Shown here: positions 13,422-24,760 of the stretch, piece by piece
Numbering within the stretch: position 1 is the first letter of the stretch
Layout: every line of letters starts with the position of its first letter
DNA from: Castanopsis chinensis
Taxonomy: Eukaryota; Streptophyta; Magnoliopsida; Fagales; Fagaceae
Assembly (NCBI GenBank): GCA_032878915.1
Contig: JAVQMG010000129.1
Coordinates: forward strand, 1,248,001-1,312,000
Length of the DNA stretch: 64,000 bases
Reading direction: 5' to 3'
Notes under the pieces: model-generated
What the model saw: the letters and a program-made list of their open reading frames with translations, nothing else
Told to the model about the DNA's origin: nothing
Databases searched by the model: none
Translations under genes and position numbers: made by a program

Positions 13422-13800
13422 TTAGAGGCTGTCTGTGAAGTCTGATAAAACCCTAAACCCCTTTCTTTTTAAAATCTTCGGGGAAAAAAAAATCAGGAAT
13501 TTGCTTGCTCACAGTCACTGCTACAGCCACACAATGTGTGCGTGTGTTTGTGTGTGTGAGGTATTTTTCACACTCACTCTGTCACTCACTCTCTCTTTCT
13601 TTTTTCTTTGTCTGACAAAAAGGAAGTGACTGTTGTCAACAAGGAAGGAAGGGAAGAGATGAATGAATATATGACTTCTGGGTTCGAAGAGCTGAAATGA
13701 CTAATATATCCTCTATTGGACTTGAGCTCTGTGTTTCATTGGGTCTTGGACCCTGCAGTGGGCCCACAAAGGTGAGGGTGTTTTTGGGTAACACGAAATT
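13422..13800 (-). promoter_or_regulatory. Probable leader and promoter region of the NRPD2-like gene
   Basis: This stretch lies upstream of the 5'UTR donor and contains short CT/GT-rich tracts (13525-13600) typical of plant leader and core-promoter DNA. No unambiguous TATA box was seen, so the transcription start is not placed. Confidence 0.3.
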
Positions 13801-13959
13801 ATGCTTTGTAAATTAGTGCTGTTTCGGCTAACTTTAACGGGTAAATTAGTTTTATATAATGAAAAATTAACACTATTTTATTATATATCATTTAATATAT
13901 ATATAAATATATATTTTTTATGGAATATATCATTTAATACTTGCCACAAGAAATTAGTG

Positions 13960-14100
13960 GAATTTTTTTTTTTTTTTTTTGAGAAGGAAGACATAAAGTG
14001 TGGAGGAACATCCTCGGTCTACACCGAAAAATTTCTAATATGCCTAATATGTTTAGCTAGTTTATGCGATACATTGTTGCCTGAACGACAGACATAGAAG
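13960..14100 (-). mobile_element. Short LINE RNase H/3' end remnant
   Basis: The minus-strand translation contains RQQC/GNN-like and VW.EDVPP-like residues typical of the end of LINE RNase H domains, followed by an A-run tail (a T run at 13963-13980 on the given strand). Very short and frameshifted. Confidence 0.4.
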
Positions 14101-14194
14101 AAATAAACACAACTATCTGCCCCTAATGTGGCCTTAGCTGAACTGAGTATGTAACCATATGTGAAAAATTTTGATGTAGTTATCATTTAGAGAA

Positions 14195-14372
14195 ATGATA
14201 TGTCTATAATATTTTTATAATATTTTTACAATAAATTCTAAGTGACAAGTTGTTACTAGTTATTATTGTTAGGTTAAAAAAGTAATCGCAGTCCTCAATT
14301 CAAATTTGAATTAATAACAACTAACCACTTATAATTTATTGTAAAAATATTCTGAACGTAGAACTTCTAGGA
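14195..14372. mobile_element. MITE copy a of a ~170 bp inverted-repeat family
   Basis: Ends ATAATATTTTTACAATAAAT and its near complement ATTTATTGTAAAAATATT. The same palindromic family recurs at ~19962-20118, 39308-39470 and 41698-41868. No ORF. Confidence 0.6.
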
Positions 14373-14825
14373 GTATTTAACCTTTACTTTCAAAATCATC
14401 CAAAAAAACAAACCTTTACTTTCAAAAGAAAATCTTAGTTGTATCTTTGTAAGTTAAAACTTACAATCCAAATTTTTATTTAAATCTCAGTTGTACCTTT
14501 GGAAATCTTACCAACACCAAAAAAATGAAAAAAATCACGATTTAAAATTGTAATCGCGTGTTTTAGCCCAAAACTACTTAATTAAACGGGCACTAATTAG
14601 CAATTACTCATGTTCTACCACAAAGGTTGCTTATTTCTCAAGGCCACATGCGTCTTTTACAGCCCTCATTTTTCTGTTCAAACTTCAAAAGATAGCTAAC
14701 GCTCTTCTCCAAAAAAAATAAATAAATAAATAATTCAAACTCTTTTTCTTCTTTTCAAACTCTTTGTTAATTGTTTTTAAACAAATTCTTTTCGTCAAAG
14801 TTTTAAATTCCATTTCAAGACCATA
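14373..14825. other. AT-rich intergenic DNA, nothing recognised
   Basis: No coding frame, RNA gene or element boundary could be supported here. Confidence 0.4.
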
Positions 14826-15123
14826 TGGCCAAAACCTTTGTATAAAGCCCTATATTTCACTCCATGTCTCACCCTTGTCAAGTAAATTGTGTTGAAACTT
14901 ATATCGATCAACTTTTGAGGCAACAAGGTTTTTCAGAATTTTTTTTTTCCCAATTATGTGTAAATATTTATATTGTCATAGTTCTTAACGACAAAATCTT
15001 CACATGCCATTATGATGTTGAATAAGTATACCCACACAACTTTTTCATAGCTTGTTGAGTTAAAAAGTTACAAGAACTTGTTTATTTATTATTTATTTTT
15101 TAGAAAACAAAAGTTACGAGTAA
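14826..15123. repeat. Distal part of the chorismate mutase 3' flank (copy A)
   Basis: The sequence AAAACCTTTGTAT...AGCCCTATATTTCACTCCATG and what follows matches 30662-30910 and 62521-62775, which lie next to CM-B and CM-C. In this copy the flank is cut at 15123 by a Helitron and resumes at 19426. Confidence 0.75.
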
Positions 15124-15150
15124 TCTATATATATATATATATATATATCT

Positions 15151-16426
15151 AATAGGTGAAGTAGAGAAAAATTTCAATTGTAATTCTAAATTAGAATCCT
15201 AATTTTGTACCATGTGTCAAGATTCATGTGATTCTATTTGTCTAAATTTAAGTGGATCAGTTGTAATTTCGGTGTGCTACATTTTTTTTTTCGTTTTTCC
15301 ACACTTGCGTATTTCAAGGTTCATCTCGCCACACTTGCATATTTCAAGGTTTATCTCCCCTTCTCTAATAATAACCTTTATATACAACTCCTCTGTTATC
15401 CAATGAATGCTATGGAATTTAATAAGAATCTATCGATATCAATGATGCATGTATTTGGGTATTTCTGTATCTTATATAATAAGAGGTTTTCCATAGATTT
15501 GGATTGTACTCACAATTTTAATGGTCCTGGTTTATATTTCTTAAGGTTTTATTACTTCTTTCTTTTATCTACCTATACTTTTGTTCGTTTTGTGAATAAT
15601 TGTTATTGTTTAATTATAATTTTTTTTGTTTTCCTATCATTGATGTTGATTGTCTAAACATATGAAAAAACCTAACTTCGGTTGTTGCTTCCTATTGATC
15701 CATTTAGTCATTACATTTTCACTTGATTTTTGTAATAAATCTGAGTGTTTGAAAGATAGTGCTTTACATATCTAATTGCTCACTGTATTTATTTGGAAAT
15801 CAACCCAACCTTTTACTTTTATGTTTTTCAATGTGCATTATGTTAGAATATTGGAAACATCATTCCAATTTATATTTCTAGTTAGCAAAAATTAACTTAC
15901 TTGGATGTATGATTTATTGGTTCTAATTGATGCTTTAGTCCATTGCATTGGGTGGTGTAGGTCAAATTTCAGGTGAAATGCGAGATAAGTTTTCATTTTA
16001 CATCATTTTTTGGAATTGATTTGTGTGAATTTAATTTTGTACCAACTGTGGGTTAGTTTTGCCTTCCCATATTTCTGTTTTAAATCTTTTACCTTATGTA
16101 AATTGTTGTTTTTCCCCTTCAAATAAAGACCCACTATTTAACTTATTTGCAGGTTAACCAAATAGATTGAGAAAATTATTTTTGGTTTTGTTTCATCAAA
16201 TTATGGGTTGATGTTGTTATATTTGTAGTATTGTTGAGAACATTGATAGCAAGGCTTTCCCATGTGTAAAGAATTTATTAGATTAAATGCAAAAGATTTG
16301 TATGATTTTTTTTTATGTGTTAGATGTTATGATTCAATAGGCTACCTTTAAAAGTGATATCCCTACACTCAAAGAGTATTGTTTATTGGTTCAATGTGAT
16401 ACTATCCTTTGAGTATGCGCAAAGAC

Positions 16427-16466
<40 letters not shown>

Positions 16467-16595
16467 CTCAAAAAAAAATATCTTCTTTTTTTTTTTTTTT
16501 AAAGTTAATAATTTTCATTCATTTGAGGTTACTTTATTTTCTGATCGGTGAAAAACCTAGGATGTGATGAGATTTATATATGTGTTTGTGGGTGT

Positions 16596-16627
<32 letters not shown>

Positions 16628-18000
16628 GTATTTAATAACTTACATGATCAACGTTTTGAGAGTGGAGATTGGCTACTGATCAATTATGAGAAATGAAATT
16701 AGCTGAAGAGGTGAGTAGTGGTTTAATCTTTCAATGAGCATCAAAAGAGTAAGTCACTTTGTAGCTCAAATGATATAAGTAACCCTCTCAACTATTCATT
16801 TATAAAATTTAAAAAAGAAAAAGAAAAAGAAAACATATGATTTAAAGTTGTGTGGGAATCAGAAGTTTGAGATCTCATACCATTCACCGATGCACACCCC
16901 CTTCATGATTCATTTCTTTTGGGTCTGTGATTCTTTTTTCTTTTTTCTTTTTTTAAGGCCAAAGAAAGAAGTACTTTGACAATAACACTGGTGGTGGTTT
17001 GATACTTTGTTATCATTTTTTATTTTGTGGTGAAATAATAGAAACTAGCCTCATTAAATTGCATTATAAAGTTTCACATACCAACGTAAAAAGAAAAAAA
17101 GTTTCTCACTTTAGTATCTTATACAACGAGTAACAACAATAATTTATTTATTTAAAGAAGCACAACAATTGTTTTTGATAACTATAGACACCACAATTTA
17201 GAGTTAACAAAAAAACCCACTATATACCATGTCAACTAGTGGATTTATCTTGAAAATTATGTGAATGATTTATTACAAAAAAGACTAACAAAAACATTAT
17301 TTTCTTAAAGGAGGACAAATTGTCAAACAGTTTGTTATAAATATGTAAAAATTGGTGGGAGGATCACCGTCTTATTAGGAATCTCATGAATTTTATTTTA
17401 CTAATTAAAGCTCTTATTTTGGGGGTTTAATTTCATAATTTTTTATTCATCATAATTTGAGGTTTATTCATTTCTTCATTAATATTATGCATTTGAATAT
17501 AAATTTGAAGAAAACAATGACCCAATTCTGAAACCATCTTTATAGTTGTTTCTGGATTATTCTCATTGTACTATTCAATAAGTAATAATTAATAAGTTTG
17601 ATAAATTTTCTTCTCTATGTTATGACTTTTTTAACTTCCTTCTAAGCAAATTCAATTCCTTTATGTTTTACATTAATTTTCATTTTTGTTGATTCATTGA
17701 ACTGGTTTGTGTTATATTCCTGGGATCCAAATCATTGCCCACTTTCTAATACTGTGGATCGTTAGGGGACTAAAACAGCAATTCAATGAATCTAATTAAC
17801 CACTAACATTAACTGTAAAGTATTAATATTAACGGATAGAAACAATGAAATTCATTAAGAACCAGTTGCAATACAAAATTCCATACGAATTGAACCATTT
17901 CACCATCAAATTCATGTATAATCATTTCAAAATTCTTAAACACGTGGTTATTATGTATTATTATTTAATATCATACTATATACCTTAAACAATGATTTTA
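15151..18000. other. AT-rich Helitron interior
   Basis: Apart from a (TA)n run at ~16433-16464 and a T run at 16600-16627, nothing with a recognisable product was found. Several short open frames here are low-complexity and are not called. Confidence 0.4.
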
Positions 18001-18051
18001 TTATAAATAGTAGATGAAATGTTATAATATTATTTCAAACAAAACAACAAT

Positions 18052-18795
18052 ATGAAAACTTTAAAAAACCTTCCTAATGACATATGGGTTGAAATCTTTT
18101 CGAAAGTGGGCAACGATTCGGCAACACTCTTAGGAAACATTAAGTTAAGGTAAAAAAACTATTTCTTCAATTTGTATCTTCTTATTCATTTCACTCTATA
18201 TAAATAATTCAATCTATTAATTTAATTTTTTTCCTTTGTCTTAATTAGTTGTAAACGCTTCAAGAAATTAATAGAAAAGAAATTAGTTCTCCAACAAATT
18301 GAGCTGATTCCGTATTTCAATCATCCAGCTCTACTACATGACAAAGAAAAATGCTTAATATTTTCATGTTATGAAGCAGAAAATCCTTATGCGCTACAGA
18401 TAGTGGGAAGCTACCAATATTTTTTGAATGAAGAAGTCGTTATAGGAAAAAAAATAATTGAAAAAACTCTTTCATGTGGCAAGTTTATTGCACCTTATAT
18501 TTATGGAATCATGCTACTTTGGGAGTCAAATAATGAAGGCATTGATAACCATTTGGAAATTTTAAATGATGAACATGGGAAGCATTGGCTTGTCAAATGC
18601 CGAAAAATGCTTTGACTACTTATTGCAGGAATCGACATATATAAAATTTCAAACTTTCAAACATGCCACAAAATTGGAATGAGACATTGGAACCGAGATG
18701 AACCTTATCCTTATGGTTATGAAGAATTTGTAGTGACGTGCAAAAGATGCTCAATTGACCTTGAAATGTTTAAGTTGGTGCATAGACTTCTTTAA
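18052..18795 (+). pseudogene. F-box protein, At2g35280-like family, one in-frame stop
   Basis: Two exons: 18052-18149 and 18249-18795, with a GT-AG intron whose removal gives the junction NIKLSCKRFKKL expected of the family. The N-terminus LPNDIWVEIFSKV is the F-box core, which would bind SKP1 in an SCF ubiquitin ligase. The middle (NPYALQIVGSYQYF through PYIYGIMLLWES) resembles the Sel1-like region of At2g35280-like proteins. A TGA at 18613-18615 ends the frame after CRKML (154 codons), yet the same frame stays open for 59 more codons to a TAA at 18793. That extension includes a CxxC-containing tail (CKRCSIDLEMF) typical of the family's C-terminus, so the ancestral protein was about 214 aa. 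A TATAAATAG sequence lies ~45 bases before the ATG. It lies inside the Helitron and is probably captured cargo. It could be a recent pseudogene or a truncated product. Confidence 0.6.
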
Positions 18796-18959
18796 GTCTC
18801 TTTTATTGTATTTTTTTACTTTGATTATAGCATCACTTAAATAATAAGATGCAATATTCTGTTTTATTGTTAATTGTTTGTTAAGATTTGCAAAAGTTTT
18901 ACAATTATGATTTCCTTAATGGTTTGCCAAAATCAATGATTATAGATTGTGGAAAATTC

Positions 18960-19020
18960 AAAGTGTAATCAACCTTATCCTTGTGATTATAAAAAATTTG
19001 TAGTTAAATGCAATATATAT
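18960..19020 (+). repeat. Partial duplicate of the F-box gene 3' end
   Basis: The words AACCTTATCCTT.TG.TTAT and AATTTGTAGT.A..TGCAA repeat 18697-18745 of the F-box tail. This is a degenerate second copy of the last part of the gene within the same Helitron. Confidence 0.55.
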
Positions 19021-19425
19021 TTTTAATGTTTTATCTAATTCTATCCTCTTTGTGATAAACCCAAAAAAACAAAAAAGAAATTGCCCAATAGTATCACTAC
19101 AATTAACCATTTCCCGTGCGGTTATCAATAGTATTTAAATTATATATATAGGAATTACACTATGCATCTTAATGTGTATTTTCAGTAAATAATATAATGC
19201 AATATTTTTTTTTCATTATTTTATTAAATGATATCCATTCCCGTTTAATATTTAAATATGAATTTAGACTTAACTAAGTCTTTTAAACATGAATAAACTT
19301 ATGATTAATAAATAAAAAAAAAAAAACAAAACCAATAATATCACTTAAATAATAAAATGTAATTTTTTTTCATTATTTTATTAAATTATATCCATTCCCG
19401 TACAGTAGCATAGGTTACATACTAG

Positions 19426-19615
19426 TTAGTAATAAAAAGTAGTGCAAATGGTAGACCTAAATGAAATGAATTATCCACCATTGCCAACCTGTCATCCCAA
19501 TAAGTAATAGAAAAAGTTATGTCAACAACAAATTATATAATTTTTTTTTTTTTGGGATTGTAAGGCCCAATACCTTAATTTCTTTATCAATAATGTATGC
19601 ATATATACAGGTGCA
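19426..19615. repeat. Chorismate mutase 3' flank resumes (copy A)
   Basis: Matches the flank of CM-C (about 62780-62960) and CM-B (about 30915-31090): AAAAAGTTATGTCAACAA, then a T run and TTTCTTT.TCAATAATG.ATGCATATAT. Confidence 0.7.
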
Positions 19616-19961
19616 ACTCAATACATTTTAGGTACTAAAGCCATAACTTTAAGTTGGACCATTTCTTATATTTATATATTAATTAAATAATATTTATTTG
19701 AATTTTGACAATGAACATTGGATTTCATTAATGAGTTCATTTGAAAAAACTATTTATTTTATTTTATTATGATAGAGAAATGAATAGCTTATTCACCTTC
19801 CATGTACTTAGAAGATAGGAAATTTCTATGCTCACTATAAACGGGAAACACATTATCAAAGCGCACAACATTTGAAGAGAGGATAATTTCTAAAAATAAA
19901 TTTTGTTAATTAAAATATTTGGGCCTTAATTACAATTTTTAGTCAGTAAGGCAAATGAATA

Positions 19962-20118
19962 ATGCTATATTCATAACATTCTCACAACAAATCTTAAATT
20001 ATAAGCTATCACTAGTTCTAATATGAGCCTACTACTAAAATTATTTTTTGACCCACTAATTACAACCTAACAACTTATCACACAAGATTTGTTGTGAAAA
20101 TATTGTGGACGAGTAATT
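19962..20118. mobile_element. MITE copy b of the ~170 bp family
   Basis: Inverted ends CACAACAAATCTTAAATTAT and its near complement near 20085-20110. Related to the copies at 14195, 39308 and 41698. Confidence 0.55.
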
Positions 20119-20284
20119 CTCAAGACAAATAGATAATGCATTCTCTTGACCAATAAAGGGCCTTGAAATTATTATTTTATTTATTTGGGAGCCTTGGGCC
20201 ATTGCCTAAAGGTTGAGCCTGCCCTATACATGGACATCAATATTATGATATATCCAATGATAAATAAATGTTTGTAAGTAATAA

Positions 20285-20752
20285 AATTTATGCTAAAGTG
20301 TAAAACACAACCTTAAAGTTAGGGGGTTTTTGAATTTCACAAAATTTGATTTTCCCCCTAACATTATATGCTATTTGGATCGCCACCCCTCCGTCAGTTT
20401 TTCGTTGATATATCTATTAAGTGTCATATCAGATTATAACGTGTACTAGTAGCCCAATGAAATTATTTTATTTTATAGATTTTAGGATATATTTATTTTT
20501 TAAAGATTTTTTAGTTAATTTAATTACATGTAAATGTTAAATCCACGTGTCACAATTTGATCGGACCTATTAATGCACGTCATAAGCTGATGTAGCACTT
20601 AACAAATTCATATACAAAAAACTAATGAGGGGCTAACGATCCAAACAACATATAATATTGGAGGGCAAAGTCCAAATTCTAAAACTTCCAAGTATAAAAT
20701 TCAAACATTTTCAAACTTTAGGGGTATGTTTTGCACTTTAGACTAAATTTTA
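20285..20752. mobile_element. Foldback MITE with long inverted repeats
   Basis: The outer ends AAATTTATGCTAAAGTGTAA and the complement of AAACTTTAGGGGTATGTTTT... pair over more than 100 bases (20285-20430 with 20590-20752). There is a short AT-rich loop and no ORF. It lies in a stretch inserted into the CM-A 3' flank between 19616 and about 20870. Confidence 0.55.
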
Positions 20753-20869
20753 TTCAAATTAAAGATCATAAGTACACATGTATTATACAAGATGTTAATC
20801 ACATCTAAGCTTAAATAGAATAATTATCAAGAAATTCCAATAGGCTTGAGAAAGAGAACCTCCCTTCAA

Positions 20870-21076
20870 ACAACATCCCCAAGAAGTGCACCAATCGTGG
20901 ACACATATTCAAGCAGACGAGTTTTCTTCATCAAACGCAGATCTATTCACTGGCCTTTAAAATGATACTCATTCCAAAATCACCATTCTTAAATACGCAA
21001 TTATGATCATCAGACAAATTCAATTCTTTGAAACTCCATCATATTAGTGGTTGATACATGAAGGAAAAATTAGGCT
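20870..21076. repeat. Proximal 3' flank shared by all three chorismate mutase copies
   Basis: Contains AAACGCAGAT.TATT..CT, ATGATACTCATT..AAATCA and TTGAAACTCCATC. These also occur, in the same order, at 31105-31272, 62280-62440 and 62990-63183. Confidence 0.75.
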
Positions 21077-22882
21077 TCAATCAAGGCGTCGTAGTAGGTA
21101 CTCGACTTCAACATGCTTGGTAAGAGGCATTATCCAATCGCCATAGAGGCGAGAAACTACTGATGGATCAACCTTGTACTTTCCATGGTTGCCATCCTCA
21201 TTCAGAGTCACTTCTTGCCCAAACATCATGGCCTTCTTAGCAACCCTCTTCATCACTGCCTCCTCTACTTTCTCAAATGTCAACAATTTCATCAGAGTAT
21301 CTCTGTCCTGAAAAAACCAACACATTATCTGAGTAAAACGCATGACTTTTATGTTTAAATTTGCCATATGTTCTCATTTTCCTCAAATGCCTGTCATAGA
21401 GTAAATGAGCTCATTATTGTATTAAAAAAAAAAAATCCAACTTTATTTTGTTATAGTGAATCTAATTTATTGCTTAAGAGTTAAGACTGGCAGGTTATGC
21501 AATCTGCTGATCAGAACAAGGCAAATATTCTAGCAAAACCTTATTTACTATGGTACTTAATGATGCACCTATAATACCTTAGCGCGAATTGCAGGCTCAT
21601 ATTCTTGAGGGGATTCCCTGAATTTTACCTCAGCTACTAACTTTCCATAATGAATTCTTCTGGAGAGGGCCTACAGGAAATACTTTGTATTATTCATTGT
21701 GGAAAACTCAAAATATGGCTTATGCCAGTAATCAAGAATTTCCCTTCTCAAAGAAAATTTTTAAAAGGATAACAGCATATGACTTTGCACAACAATCCAA
21801 AGGATCATAAGCAGCCAGAAAATGTTTAATTTTAACGACCGCATGGCAGAACACTTAACAAGTTCACATGCACCATTACCTGTAAACACAAGAGGTCACT
21901 AGCAGCAGTTGATGCATAATTGCCATCATCACCCGGTGCAACAAACAACTGAAGCAGTTTATTAATATACGTATCCCATATGTCCTTGTTTATGTTAATT
22001 GAAGCAGCTGGAGGATGCAAAAACTGTAGTTGGAATTAGATCAAGAGAAACTGACCATTTCAAAATTTAAAAGCAAAACAAGAGTTTGCACTTTGCAGCA
22101 TATGATTACCTTTGCAAAGTTGTGAGGTGGCACCACTGAAGGTGGTAAATCTTCTGGAAAGAAGGGATGTTCTTCAGGGTTTGCATATCTACCAGCCTGC
22201 GAAATTCCAAGTCATATTATAAATAATACTGAAGTAGAAAGTACCCAGTAACACAATCCAAACAATTCTGTCAGCTGAGATTCATTACTGTGGTTCTGCT
22301 AAGGCTGTGTTTGGTTTGATATAAAATGTTTTCCAAGTGTAAAATATTTTCAGGTAAAAATATTTTTCGGAAAAGAAAATATTTTTAGGTGTTTGGTGGT
22401 ATTTTAAAAAATACTTTGAAAAATATTTTTTAGTGTTTGGTTGTGTTCTTGAAAATACCATAAAAAATATATTTTCTATTCGTTGCTCACATTTTCTCAG
22501 TATCCAAACAAATATATAACATTATTTCTCAGCAGAGAAACATAAAAGAAACAAAACCCAAAAAAAAAAAATTCATCAAATCCGGTCAAGTTGAGAGAAG
22601 AAGGAAGAGAGAAAGAGGCGAGATCGCGTGATTTTCAGGCAAAGGCGAGATCGCGTGATTTCAGGAGAAGGCGAGATCGGGCAATTTTCAAGCGAAGGCG
22701 AGATCGCGCGATCGAGAGTGACTAGGTTCGATCAAAGGCTAGACCGCACAGCAGAGGCGAAGGCGAGATCGCGCAGCGTTGGAGTCAATCTTTGCTTCAT
22801 CGATGGTGAGAGGCACGGCCCTGACGGTGGGCTCTCTCTCTCTCTTTGACGGTGACTGGCCTCTCTTTCTCTCTCTTGGTTC

Positions 22883-22915
<33 letters not shown>

Positions 22916-24429
22916 CCTGGAAATGATTTGAAGGTAAAATAGATCTGTAAATGATTTTCCGTTCAACCAAGCTCATTTTACAGTCAACGGAAATGATTTT
23001 CCGCTTGACCAAATTTTTCATGCGCAACCAAACACACAGCAGAGTGTAAATTGTTTTCCCAAATCCATTTTCAGCCGAAACAAATGCAGCCTAAGTTCAC
23101 ATTTGGCATTTACACTAAAAAAAAAAAAGTAGACATATCAAGGGTACAAGTAACTTAGTAGATAGAAAGCTGGAACAAACGAAATTACATACAGTCAAGC
23201 AATCTATCTCAGGGCTAGATTTTCAGATGCTGCGTTCAAGTTTAACAGCGGCGTACTAACGACAACAATGTTCATGTTTTCTAATTAAAATTAGCCAATG
23301 ACAATACCATATAAACTTGATGTCGTTTGATACAATTCTACAAAGAATCAAAAAACACAAACCCAAATTTCCCAATGGAATGTCCGGTCAGAGGTTCAAC
23401 CTTGGAGATCTTTCATATTATTGTTTCTCCAAATTTTTAGTGTGTCCCTTAACTGGCTACATCTATGGAAGCAAGAATGACTCTTCACTTCTTCCTACAG
23501 TGTGAAAATGTGATGATCAATTTCAACTAGAGAAATGTGACCATATTGAAATCTCTTTGCCATTTGTCTAGTCAAGCATTAGAGGATGCAGAGGCTCGAT
23601 TAGTCATTTTACAAAATGTTTGAACAACATTGGTAAAAGGGCACTATGTTTCCCATATAATAAAATCATAAAAACATTTAAAAAAAAAAATACATACATA
23701 CATACAGGGAGACCAAAAAGAAAAAAGAAAACATTTCCACTAGACCTTTATTCACATGGTAGGACCATCATCAATTCATCAATCATCAGTGGGAACTGGG
23801 AATGGTATGGAAAAATGGAAATAGCACCACCCAAAATAAATGGTGAATACAAAGTCCTAGGCTAATATGTTTTGTCCTTTTACATTTGTATATATGAAAG
23901 TTTTTTTTTTTTTTTGAAAACGTTTATATGAAAGTTTTGTACTTTGGTTTCTGTATCAGTATTAGATTAAAAAATCACCAGGGTGAGACAGCATAACAAC
24001 AAATAAGAGGGGCAGTTCTCCCACATGGCCCAAAATCCAAATAGTGTCCACACACAATGTGGTCCGTCCAAATTGACACCACAAGTCCAACTTCAAATTT
24101 TTTTGCAAATAATACAAAATACAAAACATTAACATATATATATTATTAGAATGATAGTATCAATATTTTATTTATTAAAATATGAATATTTTTTAATGAA
24201 AAGCACATACATACATACATACCTTAGCTAGGGGGGCTTCGGTTTCCTTAACAACAAAGCGAAGCAAAGAACCAGAAAAGGCGGGAATGGAATTGGAAAC
24301 GTAAGACTGATTGTAGGTAGGAGAATTGATGGGGAAGTGAGCTCGCTCTATGAGACTGAAAATGATGCTGTCTTCTTGTCTTATCAATGAATGTCTCACT
24401 GATTCTAGCGTCAGACTATTCTTCGCCAT
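21077..24429 (-). CDS. CM2: Chorismate mutase, cytosolic CM2-like (copy CM-A)
   Basis: Converts chorismate to prephenate, the branch point to phenylalanine and tyrosine. Five exons with matching phases: 24223-24429, 22110-22196, 21880-22023, 21578-21670, 21077-21307 (762 nt, 253 aa). It starts MAKNSLTLESVRHSLIRQED with no plastid transit peptide, and the length equals that of cytosolic plant CM2. Family blocks in order: SLIRQEDSIIFSLIER (aa ~15-30, holding the N-terminal active-site Arg), PGDDGNYASTAASDLLCLQ, ALSRRIHYGKLVAEVKF (Arg and Lys that bind the substrate carboxylates), and YGDWIMPLTKHVEVEYLLRR at the end. The residue matching the yeast Aro7 catalytic Glu246 (TKxVE) is Glu. Intron 1 is long (2.0 kb) and contains a MITE. 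Gene intact; first and most complete member of a tandem array. Confidence 0.94.
22303..23091. mobile_element. Tourist/Harbinger-like MITE in CM-A intron 1
   Basis: Ends GGCTGTGTTTGGTTT and (complement) GGCTGCATTTGTTTC, flanked on both sides by TAA (22300-22302 and 23092-23094), the 3 bp target duplication of PIF/Harbinger elements. No ORF. Holds an internal minisatellite. Confidence 0.7.
22615..22785. repeat. Minisatellite with GGCGAGATCGCG core
   Basis: Five imperfect ~30-base units, each with AAGGCGAGATCG(CG). GC-rich compared with its surroundings; inside the MITE at 22303-23091. Confidence 0.7.
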
Positions 24430-24760
24430 GCTATTTCTAACATTATGGGACAGGATCGGGATACCACACCCCAAAAAAAAAAAAAACAACAAGTAATGAT
24501 ATTAATTAATAGGGACATGTTATGTTATGTTATGTTATGTTATATGTCAGCAACAATTTTGTCAAAAAAACAACTAGCAAAAATTAAGAAATTATAGGTA
24601 CCGTTGAGTTTGCTGGGACTTTGTGGTGATGGAAGGAAGAGTCAAGACAGAGGAGAATAGAGGTAGTGGAGGAGAGAAAGAGGTAAGAGAGAATGGAATA
24701 TTAATGGTGATGGTGTTTTGTTTTCTATGACTACTGGCTCTCTGGCTCTGAGAACATGCT
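24430..24760 (-). promoter_or_regulatory. 5' leader/promoter of CM-A
   Basis: Upstream of the ATG at 24429. A possible 5'UTR donor (GTACCTA, minus strand, near 24603) and a (TGTTA)n repeat at ~24519-24543 lie here. The first ~130 bases match 39653-39760 upstream of the CM-B exon 1 remnant, confirming a shared 5' flank. Confidence 0.4.

Larger units (their letters stand above)
15124..19425 (+). mobile_element. Helitron (4.3 kb) carrying an F-box gene
   Basis: Starts TCTATATATATATATATATA, ends ...CATACTAG, and sits between A (15123) and T (19426), as expected for Helitrons. About 20 bases before the CTAG end is a decayed hairpin (CCCGTAC...GCATAGG) resembling the CCCGTGC/GCACGGG stem of plant Helitron 3' ends. 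The paralogous flanks at ~30912 and ~62777 are continuous across this point (GAGTA joined to a ..GATAACAAAAGTAGTG-like sequence), an empty-site confirmation. No RepHel ORF is present, so the element is non-autonomous. It contains the F-box gene at 18052-18795 and a duplicated ~60-base segment (19180-19240 and 19340-19400). Confidence 0.75.

Noticed and set aside
15212..15657. Two plus frames of 64 and 139 codons in the Helitron
   Set aside because: Phe/Ile/Tyr-rich translation of AT-rich DNA, no family resemblance, overlapping frames.
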